Below are positions 36,060-48,167 of a stretch of 64,000 nucleotides of DNA, piece after piece. Each line of letters starts with the position of its first letter. Within the stretch, counting starts at the first letter, position 1. The translations under genes and the position numbers were made by a program. The DNA comes from Epiperipatus broadwayi (taxonomy: Eukaryota > Onychophora > Udeonychophora > Euonychophora > Peripatidae): assembly GCA_028023455.1 (NCBI GenBank), contig JAQFVV010000002.1, positions 31,751,725 to 31,815,724 on the forward strand, written 5' to 3'. The notes beneath the pieces were generated by a model. It was given only the letters and a program-made list of their open reading frames with translations, made no database searches and had not been told where the DNA came from.

Positions 36060-36385
36060 AAATATATATATATGAAAAAACAAAAACAAGTTAATCACGT
36101 AACCTGCTATCACTTGTTATTTATGTTCAAAAGATGGCGCTATATCAAAACCGCCGAACAAGTGTAAGATTTGTTTTACATAAACGAAAAAAGAGTCAGA
36201 AATTAACTACTCTATCCCCCACTGAGGAGAGCAAACCAGCTTGAAATCAGCTGATCTGGGGGTGAGCAAATGAAAGAGGTAGTTAATTTCTGACTCTTTT
36301 TTCGTTTATGTAAAACAAATCTTACACTTGTTCGGCGGTTTTGGTATAGCGCCATCTTTTGAACATATATATATATATATATGTA
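36060..36385 (+). mobile_element. Family G foldback, young copy
   Basis: Arms 36123-36210 and 36279-36366 are inverted repeats of 88 bp with one mismatch visible by eye. The central 68 bases hold the hammerhead motif. The left flank adds TATATATGAAAAAACAAAAACAAG and CCTGCTATCACTTG, shared with the copy at 9936. Near identity of the arms suggests recent insertion or gene conversion. No coding capacity, and no clear target duplication because both flanks are TA repeats. Confidence 0.9.
36216..36262 (+). ncRNA. Hammerhead ribozyme motif (family G, copy 2)
   Basis: Plus strand: stem I CCCCCA (36216-36221); CUGAGGA (36222-36228); stem II GAGC/GCUU (36229-36232 and 36239-36242) with loop AAACCA; GAAA (36243-36246); stem III AUCAG/CUGAU; cleavage triplet AUC with the cut predicted after 36256; then UGGGGG (36257-36262) closing stem I with six pairs. 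Stem I continues through an internal loop into the 88-bp element arms. All invariant core bases are present. The first pair of stem II is G-U. Confidence 0.85.
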
Positions 36386-37489
36386 GATAGATGGATAGGT
36401 GTGCTTAAATTATAATGCTATATACAGAATATATATTTTAAAAAATTTCAAAAAAATTATATATATATATATTATTCACTCAATATATGGCATTAATTAT
36501 TATTTTTAGTCATATCATCCATGCGATTCTTGGAATCAAATACTTTGTTGACTAACTGTACTACTTAATATATAATATTTTCTAAATATATATTGTTTTA
36601 AAAATAAATAATAAATGATATCAGTGAATTATTAAATTACAATTGTTGCACTGTAACTTCACCATTTGACTCCAAGTCCTTGCACAGATATCATAGTAAA
36701 CACTGTTTTTTTAATTATTTGTATATATATTATGAGGGAAAAAAGGACAATAAGTTTAATTATTTTTATGTGCATATATAAATTATACTAATTATATTTA
36801 ATGTACATATTTTAATAATTATATTTATTGTAATGTAATGTAAATAATGTTCATTGGGGGAGTAGCTGTAGGGTAATTGGCCATGTGATTGTGTAAAAAA
36901 AAATCTTGAAAAGGTTCCATTAAGGAATGAAAGCCAGATTGAAGTATTAAATATTTTTTATTTATAGTGAGTTATCTGTTTCAATTTGGTTTTAAATTTA
37001 TTATTTTTAATTTTATACATAGAAGGCAATATTATGGACAAATTTTAACACTGAAATTTGATCATTTAAAGTAAATACAAAGTTTAAACAAACTTATCTA
37101 TTGTTAACATGCTTAAATATATATTGAACCATTTTACATATATATGGTCAAATATATTGACATTTGGTAATATTTAAAAAAAACTTTAAAAAAAGTAAAA
37201 TTTAAAGCTCATTTAAAAGACACAGTTTAATGGGTTTTTTAGTTTGTATGATTTATTTTTTAGATAATGTATAGTGAAAGTTAAAAATAAAAGTTAAAAT
37301 TGGAGGGAATAAAAAAGATATGCAGATTACTAATCCAGATTAAAAAAGAAATTATAAATGTAAATTATTATGATCAGAATGCTAATTACAAATGGCAGAA
37401 GGAATTTATATATAAAAAAGAACTTTTAGTTGAAAATACAAAATAAATGTACAAGATTATCAACTTTTATTTTATGATAAAGCAAAGAT
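36386..37489. other. Unassigned stretch
   Basis: AT-rich sequence with short AT tracts. No gene recognised. Confidence 0.4.
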
Positions 37490-37745
37490 AAGGACATATG
37501 TGCAGAAGTCTAAAAACTGACCCAAGGCTATACAAGGAGCAGAAAAACTTTGAACTTGGTTTTGTCTGTTTTTTTTTGTTTGGCTGGTTCTGGATTACCA
37601 AGGATTCAGGACCACTCTATGCTGAAATAATTCATCATGCAGGAGTGGTCCAGAGCATTGCTAACATTGTTCATCATGAAGACATTAACCCAAAAAGCTT
37701 TCATGACTAGCCTTAGGATGGACCAAGAACAGTTTAAAACCAAAG
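37490..37745 (+). repeat. Repeat H copy 2
   Basis: Matches the minus strand of 23560-23770: GTGCAGAAGTCT, TTTTGTCTGTTTTTTT, TTTGGCTGGTTCTGGATTA, CAGGACCACT, TTCATCATGCAGGAGT and AAAAGCTTTCATGA. The TATA box of copy 1 reads CTATACAAGG here and the small frame is disrupted. The 70-codon ORF at 37498-37710 lies within the repeat and is not thought to be a gene. Confidence 0.7.
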
Positions 37746-39754
37746 CCCATGAGCTCTTATAACCCAGGAAATAAATATACTACAAAACTTACTGGTAATC
37801 CACAATATTCTTATTCATACCCTGATTGGGTCTACTTAATGTTTGCAAACTAAATTTAACTATAAAACTAAGAGATGCTCAAATACTGATATAGACATTC
37901 ACTGTTCTATTATTCAAAGAACTTGCATTTATTTAAAGAATAGAATGAAAATATGAACTGTCTAATTATTTAAATTAATATTATCTGGATTAGCAGGTGT
38001 GTGTTATTTCCAATTTTATTTAATTATTTATCTTTTAAATATTTTAGTTTGTTATAGTAAAATATTTATCTTTAATATCAACTTTTCATTGTACATTTTT
38101 AATTTTTAGCATTAGAGGTTATTAATTTTAAGTTTATTAGATTTATTATTAACTAATTGCATGAGACATGAATAAGTTACTCTCACCTAAGTAACAAATT
38201 TTTAAAATGTCTGTTAAATTAATTAAATTTAAAACTGTTTAACTCTTATTCTGCAACTAGGAAGTGCAAATATCACATGACCCTCATACAACTTATCATA
38301 TAATTACTTACACAATTTCATTTTAAAATTATACATTTTAATGATTTGCAGTAATTTTATGGTTTGGGACATTATGGGATGGGTATTTTTTGTAATCTTA
38401 CATTATAGGACAGTTTCATTTTATGCAGTTATGAATTTAAAATTATTAGTTGAAAAAAATCTTAAGATGTCAGCATTATATGAACCTTTTATGCAAGAAC
38501 AATAGCCTGATTTCCATGATAATGCTATGAAGAATGTGTCCCTAGTCACCAAAAGAAATGACAATTTGTATTGGCAGAAGGTTTTAGCCCATGGATAAAT
38601 AATTGAATAATTTATGGGTTTTTTAAAAAAAATTGTAATTATCAGTAATTTGTTTACAAATCAATAGTTATTATGCAATATTTTTATGAAAGACTTATTT
38701 TAAACCAACTCTTATGTCACTAATAGGATTTTTTTTTGGAAAACAATTTATTTTTTTAAAAGACAACTTTTAAAAGGTTTGTTACAGCTTAATGATAGAA
38801 GTTTTTACTGGGTAAACTAATATTGTCTTTGTTAAAACAGTAAAGAAAATATGTTTTTAAATTTTAATAACAATAAATTATGTATTCATTTTTAATTTTT
38901 TTTTCTTTCTTTGGTGACAACTAACCCTAAATATATATTCTTATTTTAATAACATAAAATTTGAGTATTTAATATTTTGTTATACTAATTTTTAAAATAA
39001 ATAAATTACATTCAATCATGCCAGGTACCATTGTTACAGGTAAGAACTCCATTTAGAAATTTATTTTCATATTTTGAAAACAACTCAAATATTAACTTTT
39101 AAAATGACTATTACTACAAAGTGTACATTTGTAATAAATAATGTTAAGATTATTAATATATGATATAGAAAAAAGGTTTAACTGTAAAAATAAAATGTTC
39201 AAATATGAATGAATATTAATGAGGCACTCGCTATGTCACATTCAAAATAGAAAGGTGGAGCTTGCTGCTGAGTCAAGAAATTATTACCAAAAATAAATAA
39301 CAATATTATAATAATGTAATTATAAAAGAAGATAATAGAATAATAAATTGATAAAAGGAAACACATTTACATATATACACAATGTACTCAAATATAAGAA
39401 GCATTTTCTTATTTCATCTCTTTCATTCACCAATTTAATGTTCGTCATAAACTATAAATGTGATTTTTGCAATTTTAAAGGCACAAGTAAATTTAGCACT
39501 TTTTTAAAACAATTTTGTAGTATAAATGATTCAGTTTTTTTTCTTTCACAATTGATTGTTTCACATTTCTAAATTTTTGCCTACCCCTAGTGATAATTTG
39601 AGATTCTAATTGGTTCTTTATTATAAAGCTATTATAAAAAGAAAATTACGAAAATCTTTTTTGAATAAATTTCAATTATTAAACATAAATGAATAATTAT
39701 AAAGTCATAACAAATCTATGAAATTAGTTTCTAAAATCTGCAATTAATTGCATT
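37746..39754. other. Unassigned stretch
   Basis: AT-rich sequence. TATCACATGACCC at 38271-38283 resembles a D-prime terminus but nothing follows it. Confidence 0.4.
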
Positions 39755-40135
39755 TAGATATCACGTGATCACCGGTCTTTATGCTTACACAATCTCAATG
39801 CTGAAATGAGTTCAGATCTATAACTATGCAAGCTAATGAACTTGAATTGAAGACACTTGTGTTTTTATCTTGGAATCATAGCTTTATAAGTAACCGAATA
39901 GGTAAAAGGTGGCTACTTGAGGATTAGATTAGATCCTACTAGGTGCAGAGCTCTCATATCTAAGGCTCCTCACTGATGAAAACCACAAGCTAGAAACCAG
40001 TCTTGGTGATATTGGATGAGTACACCCTACATGGAGATTTTATGCACAAACCTTCTTGCATCCATTGATTATTCTTGCTTGCACTGAGTGGCACTACTGT
40101 GTGCAGAGTTTAACCTCTGTGCATTCAAATTTATT
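39755..40135 (+). mobile_element. Family D foldback
   Basis: Begins with TATCACGTGATCACC and TTTATGCTTACACAATC. It contains the AACTATGCAAGCTAATGAAC region, GGTGGCTACTTGAGG and the hammerhead, and ends with GCACTGAGTGGCACTACTG and CAGAGTTTAACCTCTG. Confidence 0.8.
39958..40017 (+). ncRNA. Hammerhead-like motif (family D)
   Basis: The order is outer stem AUCUAA/UUGGAU, CUCA, CUGAUGA, weak stem II, GAAA, CCAGUC (GUC triplet), then UUGGUGA. The core boxes are intact, but the inner stem I (CUCA against UUGG) and stem II (AAACC-loop-GCUA) pair poorly, so activity is doubtful. Confidence 0.45.
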
Positions 40136-40825
40136 AAATTAAAATGTAGAACCATGCTGTTTCACAGAGTGATCATAATTATTATTGTTTCCATTTTAAT
40201 GTACTTCAAATTTCTTAACTTGTATTTTTAAAAATGAATCATATTTATAAGTGAAACATGAATATATTTCTTTTTTAATAATTATTAAGCAAATATTTTA
40301 TAAAAATAATTACAAAAATTGAAATATCCTACGAAATTATGCCCCCCTCCCCCTTATTTTTAACACTCATTATCAAAGAATTAACCCATTAAAAATCTCT
40401 GAGCTTTTGGCAGCTTATTTTAAAGTTTTCTCTCTAGTCTACTCTATACATTGCTGACATGTTTAGATTTTAGATTTTTTTGTAACTAATAAATCAATAT
40501 TTGTGTTATTTTTAAGTTTTTAAGACAATTTGAACATAAATAGCAGTAAAGGCTGAAAAAAGGGGTTTAAAACTGTAGGTCAGCAGAGCCATCACTGCCC
40601 TCAAAGAGACATCGGTCATAATTACAGCAGGCTAAATCAATGCTTTTCTTTTCCTCACCTAAAAAATGTATCTGGAAGCTTTATTTATGCTTGGCAAAAT
40701 GGTACCACTAGAAGCTGTGCAGCTTAAGACCACTTGAAAAAGAAATTTTAATTTCTAAATTCATAATAGCAATAAAGGATTATGGATGCAAACATTTATT
40801 GCTATTTATTGAAAGAATATTTCTT
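40136..40825. other. Unassigned spacer
   Basis: AT-rich sequence. A C-rich tract lies at 40340-40352. No gene recognised. Confidence 0.4.
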
Positions 40826-40990
40826 GTTACATGTAATCGAGATGGCACAAACCTTCTTGCCTTCCTTTGATTATTATGACTTGCAATGAGTGGAGAGTTC
40901 TTCTCCGATCTATTCACTGCTGTAATAAATAATAGACAAATGAAAAGCCAGAACAACCAAGTAAATGAGTAGTGATCACAAGATAATACA
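40826..40990. mobile_element. Family D short fragment
   Basis: ACAAACCTTCTTGCCTTCC, TGATTATTATGACTTGCAATG, AGTGGAGAGTTCT and a terminal GTAGTGATCACAAGATAATA match the right half of family D in diverged form. Confidence 0.55.
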
Positions 40991-41378
40991 TAATACCGTT
41001 TTAGCAACTTGAAGCATGAATTAAAAATAATATTAAGAAAAATATTGAATATTATAGTAAGTATATAATGTCATCTAATCATTATAATACAATATACAGC
41101 TTCTCCGAGTTGTATTATAGTTCTCTTTTGTTTTTACTTTGTACTATTAATTTTAGATTTTATATATATATATAAGTTAATTCTCAAGAAGAAGATATAA
41201 ACCTTTAGACATCTGCATGTCTTTAAAGTCAGCTCTCCAACTGAAAAAATTATATGGGCCTGAACTTAATTCAGATACTTCATATATTAATAGGCTTAGC
41301 CATTTAATTTAGCCAAAGCCCCAACAGCAAAATAATAATAGTAATAACAAAAAGTAAGATAAATGCTTAGCTTGAGTT

Positions 41379-41445
<67 letters not shown>

Positions 41446-41827
41446 GAAATAAAAATATGTTTAAAAATAAAATGTTTTATAGAAAACCTGCAATTGAACA
41501 AATACTATTTGATACTCTCTACAAAACAAAAGATCCTTTAAATCATTAGTATATTGTATTAGCTACAACCTAATTTCTTAAAAAAGGATTAAAGATTTAG
41601 ATGCAGTACTTACTTTATTCAATTCTAACGCAAAATTTCCACGTGTAAATAGTATTTCGGCTTAAGCCTTTAAAATAATAGGATTTGTACTAGATTTTAT
41701 TTAAATCATATGTTTACTTCACATTATTAGCATAAATAGAGACTTCACAATTAAAAATTGAGCAGATTAATGACTGTTTCACAAAAACCGGCCTATTTAA
41801 AGAATAAATATTTATTATATATATATA
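40991..41827. repeat. Repeat J copy 2, AT microsatellite, spacer
   Basis: Positions 41200-41285 are the second copy of repeat J (compare 10218-10305). An uninterrupted (AT)n tract occupies about 41382-41442. The remainder is unassigned AT-rich DNA. Confidence 0.6.
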
Positions 41828-42470
41828 ATATGTAACTGAACAGGAAGTAACTGAAACTGCCAATGAGTTATATCATGTTTGCAATCCTATCACCACCATT
41901 TATCGGCCTGGAAATCAGACCAATCTCTCAGATACCTTAGAAACATACCCTTTGTCTAGCAATCCATATAGCACGTGACATTTCAACTTCATATACACAT
42001 TTCTAGAGAAACCCTAACCTTTTTTTTTATTATTAAATAATTCCAACACACATTACTGAAACTGATTAAAGACGTGTAAAAAAGATAAATAATCCCCAAG
42101 ATATGCATTTCATGCTGAACCAGTACTCATCAGTAGACCCAAATCACAATCTCTTACACATATCTTCATCATTTGTTATAGCAAATTACTATAGTTTAAT
42201 TTATATGTTTCAAATTTTCTATAGTTAACATTGATACAAATGACTTGGTGGAAATATATTAGTAACTGCTACTAGTTTTCCCTAGAAATAATGTGTATAT
42301 GAAATTAAATTGTAACATATGCTATATGGATTGCTTGACAATGTATGTTTCAAATGTATCTATGGTGTGGGAGGCTGATCTGACTTCTGGGCTGAGGGAT
42401 GGTTGTGATAGGATTGCAAATGTGATATAACCCATTAGAAGCTTAGTTACTCCCTGTTCAGTGACATATA
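41828..42470. mobile_element. Foldback element K with nested family A fragment
   Basis: Outer arms: TATGTAACTGAACAGGAAGTA at 41828 and CTCCCTGTTCAGTGACATA ending at 42470. Pairing extends through TTGCAATCCTATCACC/GATAGGATTGCAAA, GATCTGACT/AATCAGACC, and AGCAATCCATATAGCA/GCTATATGGATTGCT. Between the arms, 42080-42165 matches family A (AAAAGATAAATAATC, GCATTTCATGCTGAACCAG, CTCATCAGTAGAC), including a decayed minus-strand hammerhead core with CTGATGA and GAAA. Confidence 0.75.
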
Positions 42471-43120
42471 ATCTGAGTTATTTACTTATTATTTACAAAT
42501 ATATATAATATAATATAATCTGAATTCTCACCCATATAATGATGTATTCAATAATGCTATGACTTATAATATCATAAAATATCACTACAAAAATAATTAG
42601 AATAAGCACTCACTAAAGTTAATGGGCAACCATAGAGAAACAAACATATCAGTACAAAAGGCCATAACAACCTAATAAAAACATAGAGCTCATTAAGCAG
42701 AAATAAAAATCTGTTTTTAAAATACCTAAACAAATCTCTTAAAATCAATGAATATTTTGATATTTCTCATTTGAACTATAATAAAATTCAAAGGTGATTA
42801 ATACCTGTATTAATATTTTTAAATGTAAAGCTAACCAAGGGATTAGTATTTACAAAGGTATCATACAAAGACCCCTCTCATTAATAGGGAAGGTTGTATT
42901 ATAATACAATTGTTCATTTTTATTAGAATCACTGCCTCGATGCTTGTGTGACATACTCAAGATTAACCAAAACAATTGGATAAGATTTATCTAGCTGACT
43001 GGGTAGTTGCTGGATTGCCTACATTGAAATTTGCTTTGATGTATATTTTTATGGCTTTATTTGTTCCTTTCATTTAATTATTTCTGTTAGAAATAATAAA
43101 CTTTAATTTGAAAGTAAATT
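42471..43120. other. Unassigned spacer
   Basis: AT-rich sequence with no feature. Confidence 0.4.
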
Positions 43121-43475
43121 TATACAAATTCAGTGTAGATTTAAACTTGGATGGAATGCTTTTGGTATATGTGTTAGAAAAAGTTGGTTTTTAGTAACGT
43201 GTTTTGCCAGTTTTTACATATGGATCTAAAATGTGGACTCTTAACAGAAGAGCAGTATAGAAACTTTAAATCTCACAATGAGATATCAAGAAATATATAT
43301 CAGAAAGAAGAAATTAAATGCAAAATATTTGGGTGAAAAACAGAAAATATCTATGGCATCATTAAAAAAATTAAAAGGAGAAGCTGGATTGAATATATTG
43401 CTAGATGAAATGATAATAAATGGACAGTTGAAGGTCATAGGTTGAATGTCAAAAGATTGAAAAAGATCTAAAAAC
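43121..43475 (+). pseudogene. Degenerate RTE LINE 3' fragment
   Basis: Plus-strand fragments read G-W-N-A-F-G-I, then a W-T-L-N-R-R-A-V segment (GTGGACTCTTAACAGAAGAG near 43232). Further on come K-I-K-R-R-S-W-I-E-Y-I-A-R and N-N-K-W-T-V-E, corresponding to the RTE C-terminal block at 17606-17800. Many frameshifts and stops. Confidence 0.7.
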
Positions 43476-43790
43476 TATGAGATGGAAAAATAAAATAAGT
43501 AGCTTTGTTAGACAAATGGGAAGAAAAGAGACTATAGATTGGAAAAATTGGATTAAATTTTATAGACATTTTCTTACCATAGTAGATCAATAAGGATTTA
43601 AAATTATATATATATTTAATATTACTGACATGAAACATTACCCTATTTTCAACAGCACTTTCTTGTGAAACAAATTTAAGCCTGAATAAATTACCATAAG
43701 GAAAAAATTGATCTCTTACCTGTAAACCAAAAGGTTGTGATGCATATGGAAATTCAGACCTATGTAAACAAGAGCATAAATCTAAATCAG

Positions 43791-44474
43791 CAAAGATTTT
43801 CCTGAAGGTTTGTGATGATGATGTTTTATTTATATAATGGACTATTTCCACCATCTAATATGAGTATTGAATGTCTTTAAAAAAATTTAACTTTAAAGTA
43901 ACTATTTCAAATATGTTTTGCTGTTAGTAATAGCACACAGGTTGCATATGCACAATATTTTGAGAGATATTATTCTCCCCCCTTCATCAGGTGCTTCTGG
44001 CTAGAGATGCATAATATTTTGAGAGGTATTATTCTCCCCTCATTGTCAGATGTTGCTGGCCTTCCAGTGACAGTACTAGTATGGGAATCAAACCTGGCTC
44101 CTTAGATTTTCTGACTATTAAATTTTAAAGTAATGTTGGCAGGATGGCTCGGTTGGTTAGGGTGTTACCTTAAAATTGAATAGTCAAAAACCTAAGGATT
44201 CCGGTTCAATTCCATGCTAGTCCAGTCACTAGTCAGATCAACAATACCTGATGACAAGAGAATAATACTTCTTAAAACATTGTGCATATATATATATATA
44301 TTAACTAATGTATTTAGAATATTCAAATATACTTCTTAAAACATTGTGCATATATATATATATATTAACTAATGTATTTAGAATATTCAAATAAAGTTAT
44401 TTTTTTTCTAAAGACATTCAATACTCATATTATATGACGGAAATAGTCCAGTATATAAATACAACAAAGATTTT
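43791..44474 (+). mobile_element. Family S foldback with tRNA-like head and 10-bp TSD
   Basis: CAAAGATTTT at 43791-43800 and again at 44465-44474 brackets the element. The left end is CCTGAAGGTTTGTGATG. A tRNA-like head starts at 44138 with TGGCTCGGTTGGTTAG (box A-like) and GGTTCAATTCC (box B-like, near 44197). A CTGATGACAAG word lies at 44249. The left arm has a ~60-bp partial tandem duplication (43943-44060) and the right arm has a 64-bp one, listed separately. Confidence 0.88.
44267..44394 (+). repeat. 64-bp perfect tandem duplication in S
   Basis: ACTTCTTAAAACATTGTGCA... to ...GAATATTCAAATA occurs at 44267-44330 and 44331-44394 without visible differences, which indicates a recent slippage or unequal exchange event. 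Confidence 0.95.
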
Positions 44475-44920
44475 ATTTTGCTAATAAGCAAACATATTTT
44501 TGCTTACATATGCATAGAATGACTATACAATAATCATTTTAAACTTTGAAAACTCCTAATAATGCATATATAAGAAATAGAAACAGTTACATTTCACTAA
44601 CTGAATTTCAAATACAAAGTATTAGTAACACTAAACATTATTACATTATCAGCAGCATTCCCTTGGAAAACAAACATATATTATAAACACATATAATTTT
44701 GTGGCATATAGGTAAGAAGTTGACCTTTTAATTGTGCCACTTTATACAAGCTAATGTTTGTTTTATAAGAGAGTGATGCTAAAAATAAGATAACATTTGG
44801 TGCCACTAATGTGTTTTATTTGAATTTCAGCTAATGGTGTGCAACTGGCTTTATTTTTTGCATACCTTTGTTTAATTGTTTTTGAAGCTTAAAATGACTA
44901 TTATGTTACTAAATAAAATC
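44475..44920. other. Unassigned spacer
   Basis: AT-rich sequence with no feature. Confidence 0.4.
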
Positions 44921-44924
44921 AAGT

Positions 44925-45130
44925 TTTACATCGTGTGATGTAACTTAATAAGCTTGAAATTATAAACACTGCAAGAGAAACATTTAAAATCTTTATCTAG
45001 AAATTATTCACATTCCCAGACCGGTTTCAAGCTATTGACTTTCATCAGTGAGGTACTAGGATATTTCAGACACTAGATCCAAAATACCAACCCAAATCCA
45101 ACACTGTAATTTATCCATAAAGCTTGTTAG
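44925..45130 (-). mobile_element. Family D-prime element with hammerhead, copy 2
   Basis: ATCGTGTGATGTAACTTAATA and AGCTTGAAATTATAAACA parallel 35040-35090. The hammerhead lies on the minus strand at 45015-45052. Downstream CAGACACTAGATCC also resembles the first copy (TCAGACACTAGGATT at 35231). Confidence 0.65.
45015..45052 (-). ncRNA. Hammerhead ribozyme motif (family D-prime, copy 2)
   Basis: Minus strand: CUCA; CUGAUGA; stem II AAG/CUU with a 7-base loop; GAAA; stem III ACC/GGU with no true loop; cleavage triplet GUC; UGGG. The core is complete. Stem I is only four pairs (one G-U) and stem II three, so a monomer would be weak. Confidence 0.7.
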
Positions 45131-46365
45131 AGCTATTAACCTGCTCTTTATTTTAGACAATATATTATGTTAATCTTTATATGTAAATGTGGGATGAAAA
45201 TGTGTTTGTTTATTAGCAATATAAGATCTTTGCTGATTTAGATTTACGATTCTTGTTGGCATAGATCTGAATTTTAATATACATAACTTTGTAGCTAACA
45301 GGTATCTGTGCGAATATATTCAGACCTATGTTTGTTTCACAAAGAAGTAAATAAGGTAACATTTGGTGTCAGTAATATTTTATATTTGAATTCAGCTAGC
45401 ATTATGCAACTGGTTCTATTATATATATATTATTTCTTATAGTCATTTTTTGATTTATTTATAATTCAGGTGATTAAGACAATATGTATATATTACTGAT
45501 TATTAAAGATATTGGTATAATTTAAGTGTTGACTGTTTTCATATATTTACATTGAATACCTATCTAGCTTTGAGCATTATGGGCTTATTATATAATTAAT
45601 ACATGTTTGGAGTGCAATTTGAAAGTTATAATTGACTATTTATTAGTCTGCTTTCAGATTATATTATATTTACCTGTTTAATGAGGTTTATTTAAAATTC
45701 TTTATATTAATAATCACTATCTGTAGCCAAGTTGCAATCTTTACTGTCTATATAAAGATATTAAAACATCGATAAAGCTGAATTTTCACTTTTATTAAAT
45801 AAAGGAGGTTGCCTTGACAACTGATTGATATTGTTAATGATATTGGTAATGTTTAAGTGATGTCTGTTTTCAAATATTTATATGTACATGTGAGAATCAT
45901 ATTTACTGCTATATGTATTGTTAACGTTAATAAAATATTATTATTATTGATTTTTTCCTATCTAAAAATTAACTGTTTCTTATATATTGACTTCTTTTAA
46001 CTTGTTAACATAAATACTTTATGAAATTCCACCAAACGCTAATGCATTTTTGTTACTGTTCTATAAACTTTTATATGGCTATTGGGCGTATTAAAGACAG
46101 CATATTTTATCTGAATTCTTAATGTTCTTTTTTAATGAATAAAAAAATAGTTTAAAAAAAAACGTATAAAGTTAACTAAAACTTAAAATGTTTTATTTTT
46201 TACAAAACACTTTTTTGTTTTAATATGATTAAAAACATTAAGCATTTAAAACTAAATTAGTAAAACCAAATGATCCCAATTTTAAATTGATACATGTGTG
46301 TGTGTGTGTGTGTGTGTGTACTACATAACTGACTGATTAGTGAACTGTATGGAATGCTCACAACT
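45131..46365. other. Unassigned, with (TG)n tract
   Basis: AT-rich sequence; a (TG)n microsatellite of about 24 bases at 46295-46319. No gene recognised. Confidence 0.5.
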
Positions 46366-46540
46366 TAAAATTTAAAACAATTCAAAACAAAGCAAAACTC
46401 TCAATATAGTAGTGCCATCTTGTGCTAACAAGAGCAATCAATATATGGAGAGTTTTGTTTTGTTTTGAATTGTTTAATAACAATTATGTGCTAGTATGAG
46501 ATAGTGATCATGTGATGTTTAGTGGTTTAACTTAAAATTT
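46366..46540. mobile_element. Family D short foldback
   Basis: Arms AACAATTCAAAACAAAGC and TTGTTTTGTTTTGAATTG pair around AAAACTCTC and GAGAGTTTT. The right end carries GTGATCATGTGATGTTTAG and TGGTTTAA, the family D terminus. The inner hammerhead region is absent. Confidence 0.75.
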
Positions 46541-47667
46541 ATATCTAATAAAACTTTACATTCTTTCAGGTAACTGAGAATTTTCAAGTACAGTATTTTT
46601 TTGCAGGTAGCTAATCCATTATTCACGCCCCCTGGTTTAATTGCTTAGCAATTCAAATACAATAAGATATCACTTTTCTTTGTTTGTCTAAAATTATAGC
46701 ATACAAGTGTCAAGTGTGAAAAATAAATTAACCAATATAATATTAAATATTCAATTAAATTGATCTAACTTTATATCTATAAAGGCAAAATTAGTAAATA
46801 CTCGCTTTAGCTACCTTATAATACACATTTCCACCCAATAATTCATCATACATAAAAAATATCCACATTAATATTAAATGACAAAAGACACAAAGAATTA
46901 CAAATTACATAATGGTAGCTAACCCAATATCATTACACCTTTTATAATTCTATATTTTTCCGGGTCATGGAAATTTTTATATACATTGATTTATGGACAA
47001 ATACATGCGTATTTATAAGATAGTTAAAATGAATAGCTATTTGCTCTACCTTGATAGTTTGGATTGAGATCAATTTATGAAGAGTTTTAAAAACATCTCA
47101 GTTATATAAATTTTGCCCTTAATTAAAAAGTGATCTCGTCTTTTTCTGTTTGTACTGCAGAGCATATATATATATATTCCAGGCAGTGAGAAGTTTGCTT
47201 GTTTTGGATGTTATGTGTTCTGTACATTTTAGTATTGCAATGTTAGAATGGATGGATTTGATCTATATATATATAATTTTAATTTCCACTTCATTATATA
47301 TGTAATACTTTTGTATATTTATGCATGAATGCTTGATGAAGTAGGATATTTTTCTTTTTTGCTTTATTATCTAGCTGAATGCACTTAGCAATTATCTCAC
47401 AAGTGGTAATATGTAAATAAGTTCATCATTTGTATAATTATAATAATAAAAAAAGATTATCTAAAAAGCAGCAACATGATGTAATAAGAAAGCTATAATT
47501 ATGATGGTCACCACCAAAAGTGCACTTAGCCAGATAATAAAAGAAATAGAAAAAAATATCCAACTTCATCAAGCTTATGCATGTATGTATGGAAAAATAT
47601 TATATATATATTATTGTATATTAGTCTCCCATATATATATATATATTATTGTATATTAGTCTCCCAT
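46541..47667. other. Unassigned stretch
   Basis: AT-rich sequence. A short direct duplication at 47617-47666 (TATATTATTGTATATTAGTC, twice) lies next to the LINE tail. Confidence 0.45.
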
Positions 47668-48075
47668 TATCAATCCACAGCAGGATGAAAGTCTCTCCAA
47701 GTTCAATCCATCTTCTCCAATCTCAAACTTCTTTTCTTCACATCATACCTACACACTTCCTTATTTCATCCATCCATCTCACATGTGGTCTCTTTCTAGG
47801 TCTTTTACAACCTCTTGTATTCCTGTTTAAGATTTCAACTGCTCATCTATTATCAACTCATTAATTCTATACCCAGCCCAACTCTGCTTCCATTTCTTCT
47901 TTCAATGATGTCAGTAACACCTGTTTGTTCTCTTGCCCATGTATTTCATTTTCGATCTCTTCACGTTACACCTACCATGCATCTTTCCATACTTCTTTGA
48001 GTGGTCTGAAGTTTCTGTATTGCTTTTCTGTTAAGTGTCCTAATCTCAAATTCATAAGTAAGAACTGGTAAAAAA
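47668..48075 (-). pseudogene. RTE LINE 3' fragment
   Basis: Minus-strand copy of the RTE C-terminus, from the ATTGATAATGG tail end to the T-S-S-Y-L-W-I-like start (AACTGGTAAAA at 48063). It aligns with 17355-17770. Stops and frameshifts throughout. Confidence 0.8.
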
Positions 48076-48167
48076 GAATAAGGATGATAGCAGTCTGGTG
48101 TCATATAGTGTGACAAAAAAGACTGAAGAGATACTCTGTAATCACAGCTTTTTTAAAGTAATTATAA

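Noticed and set aside
43468-43854. 128-codon minus-strand frame
   Set aside because: It runs from a LINE relic across spacer into the left end of a family S copy, so it cannot be one gene.
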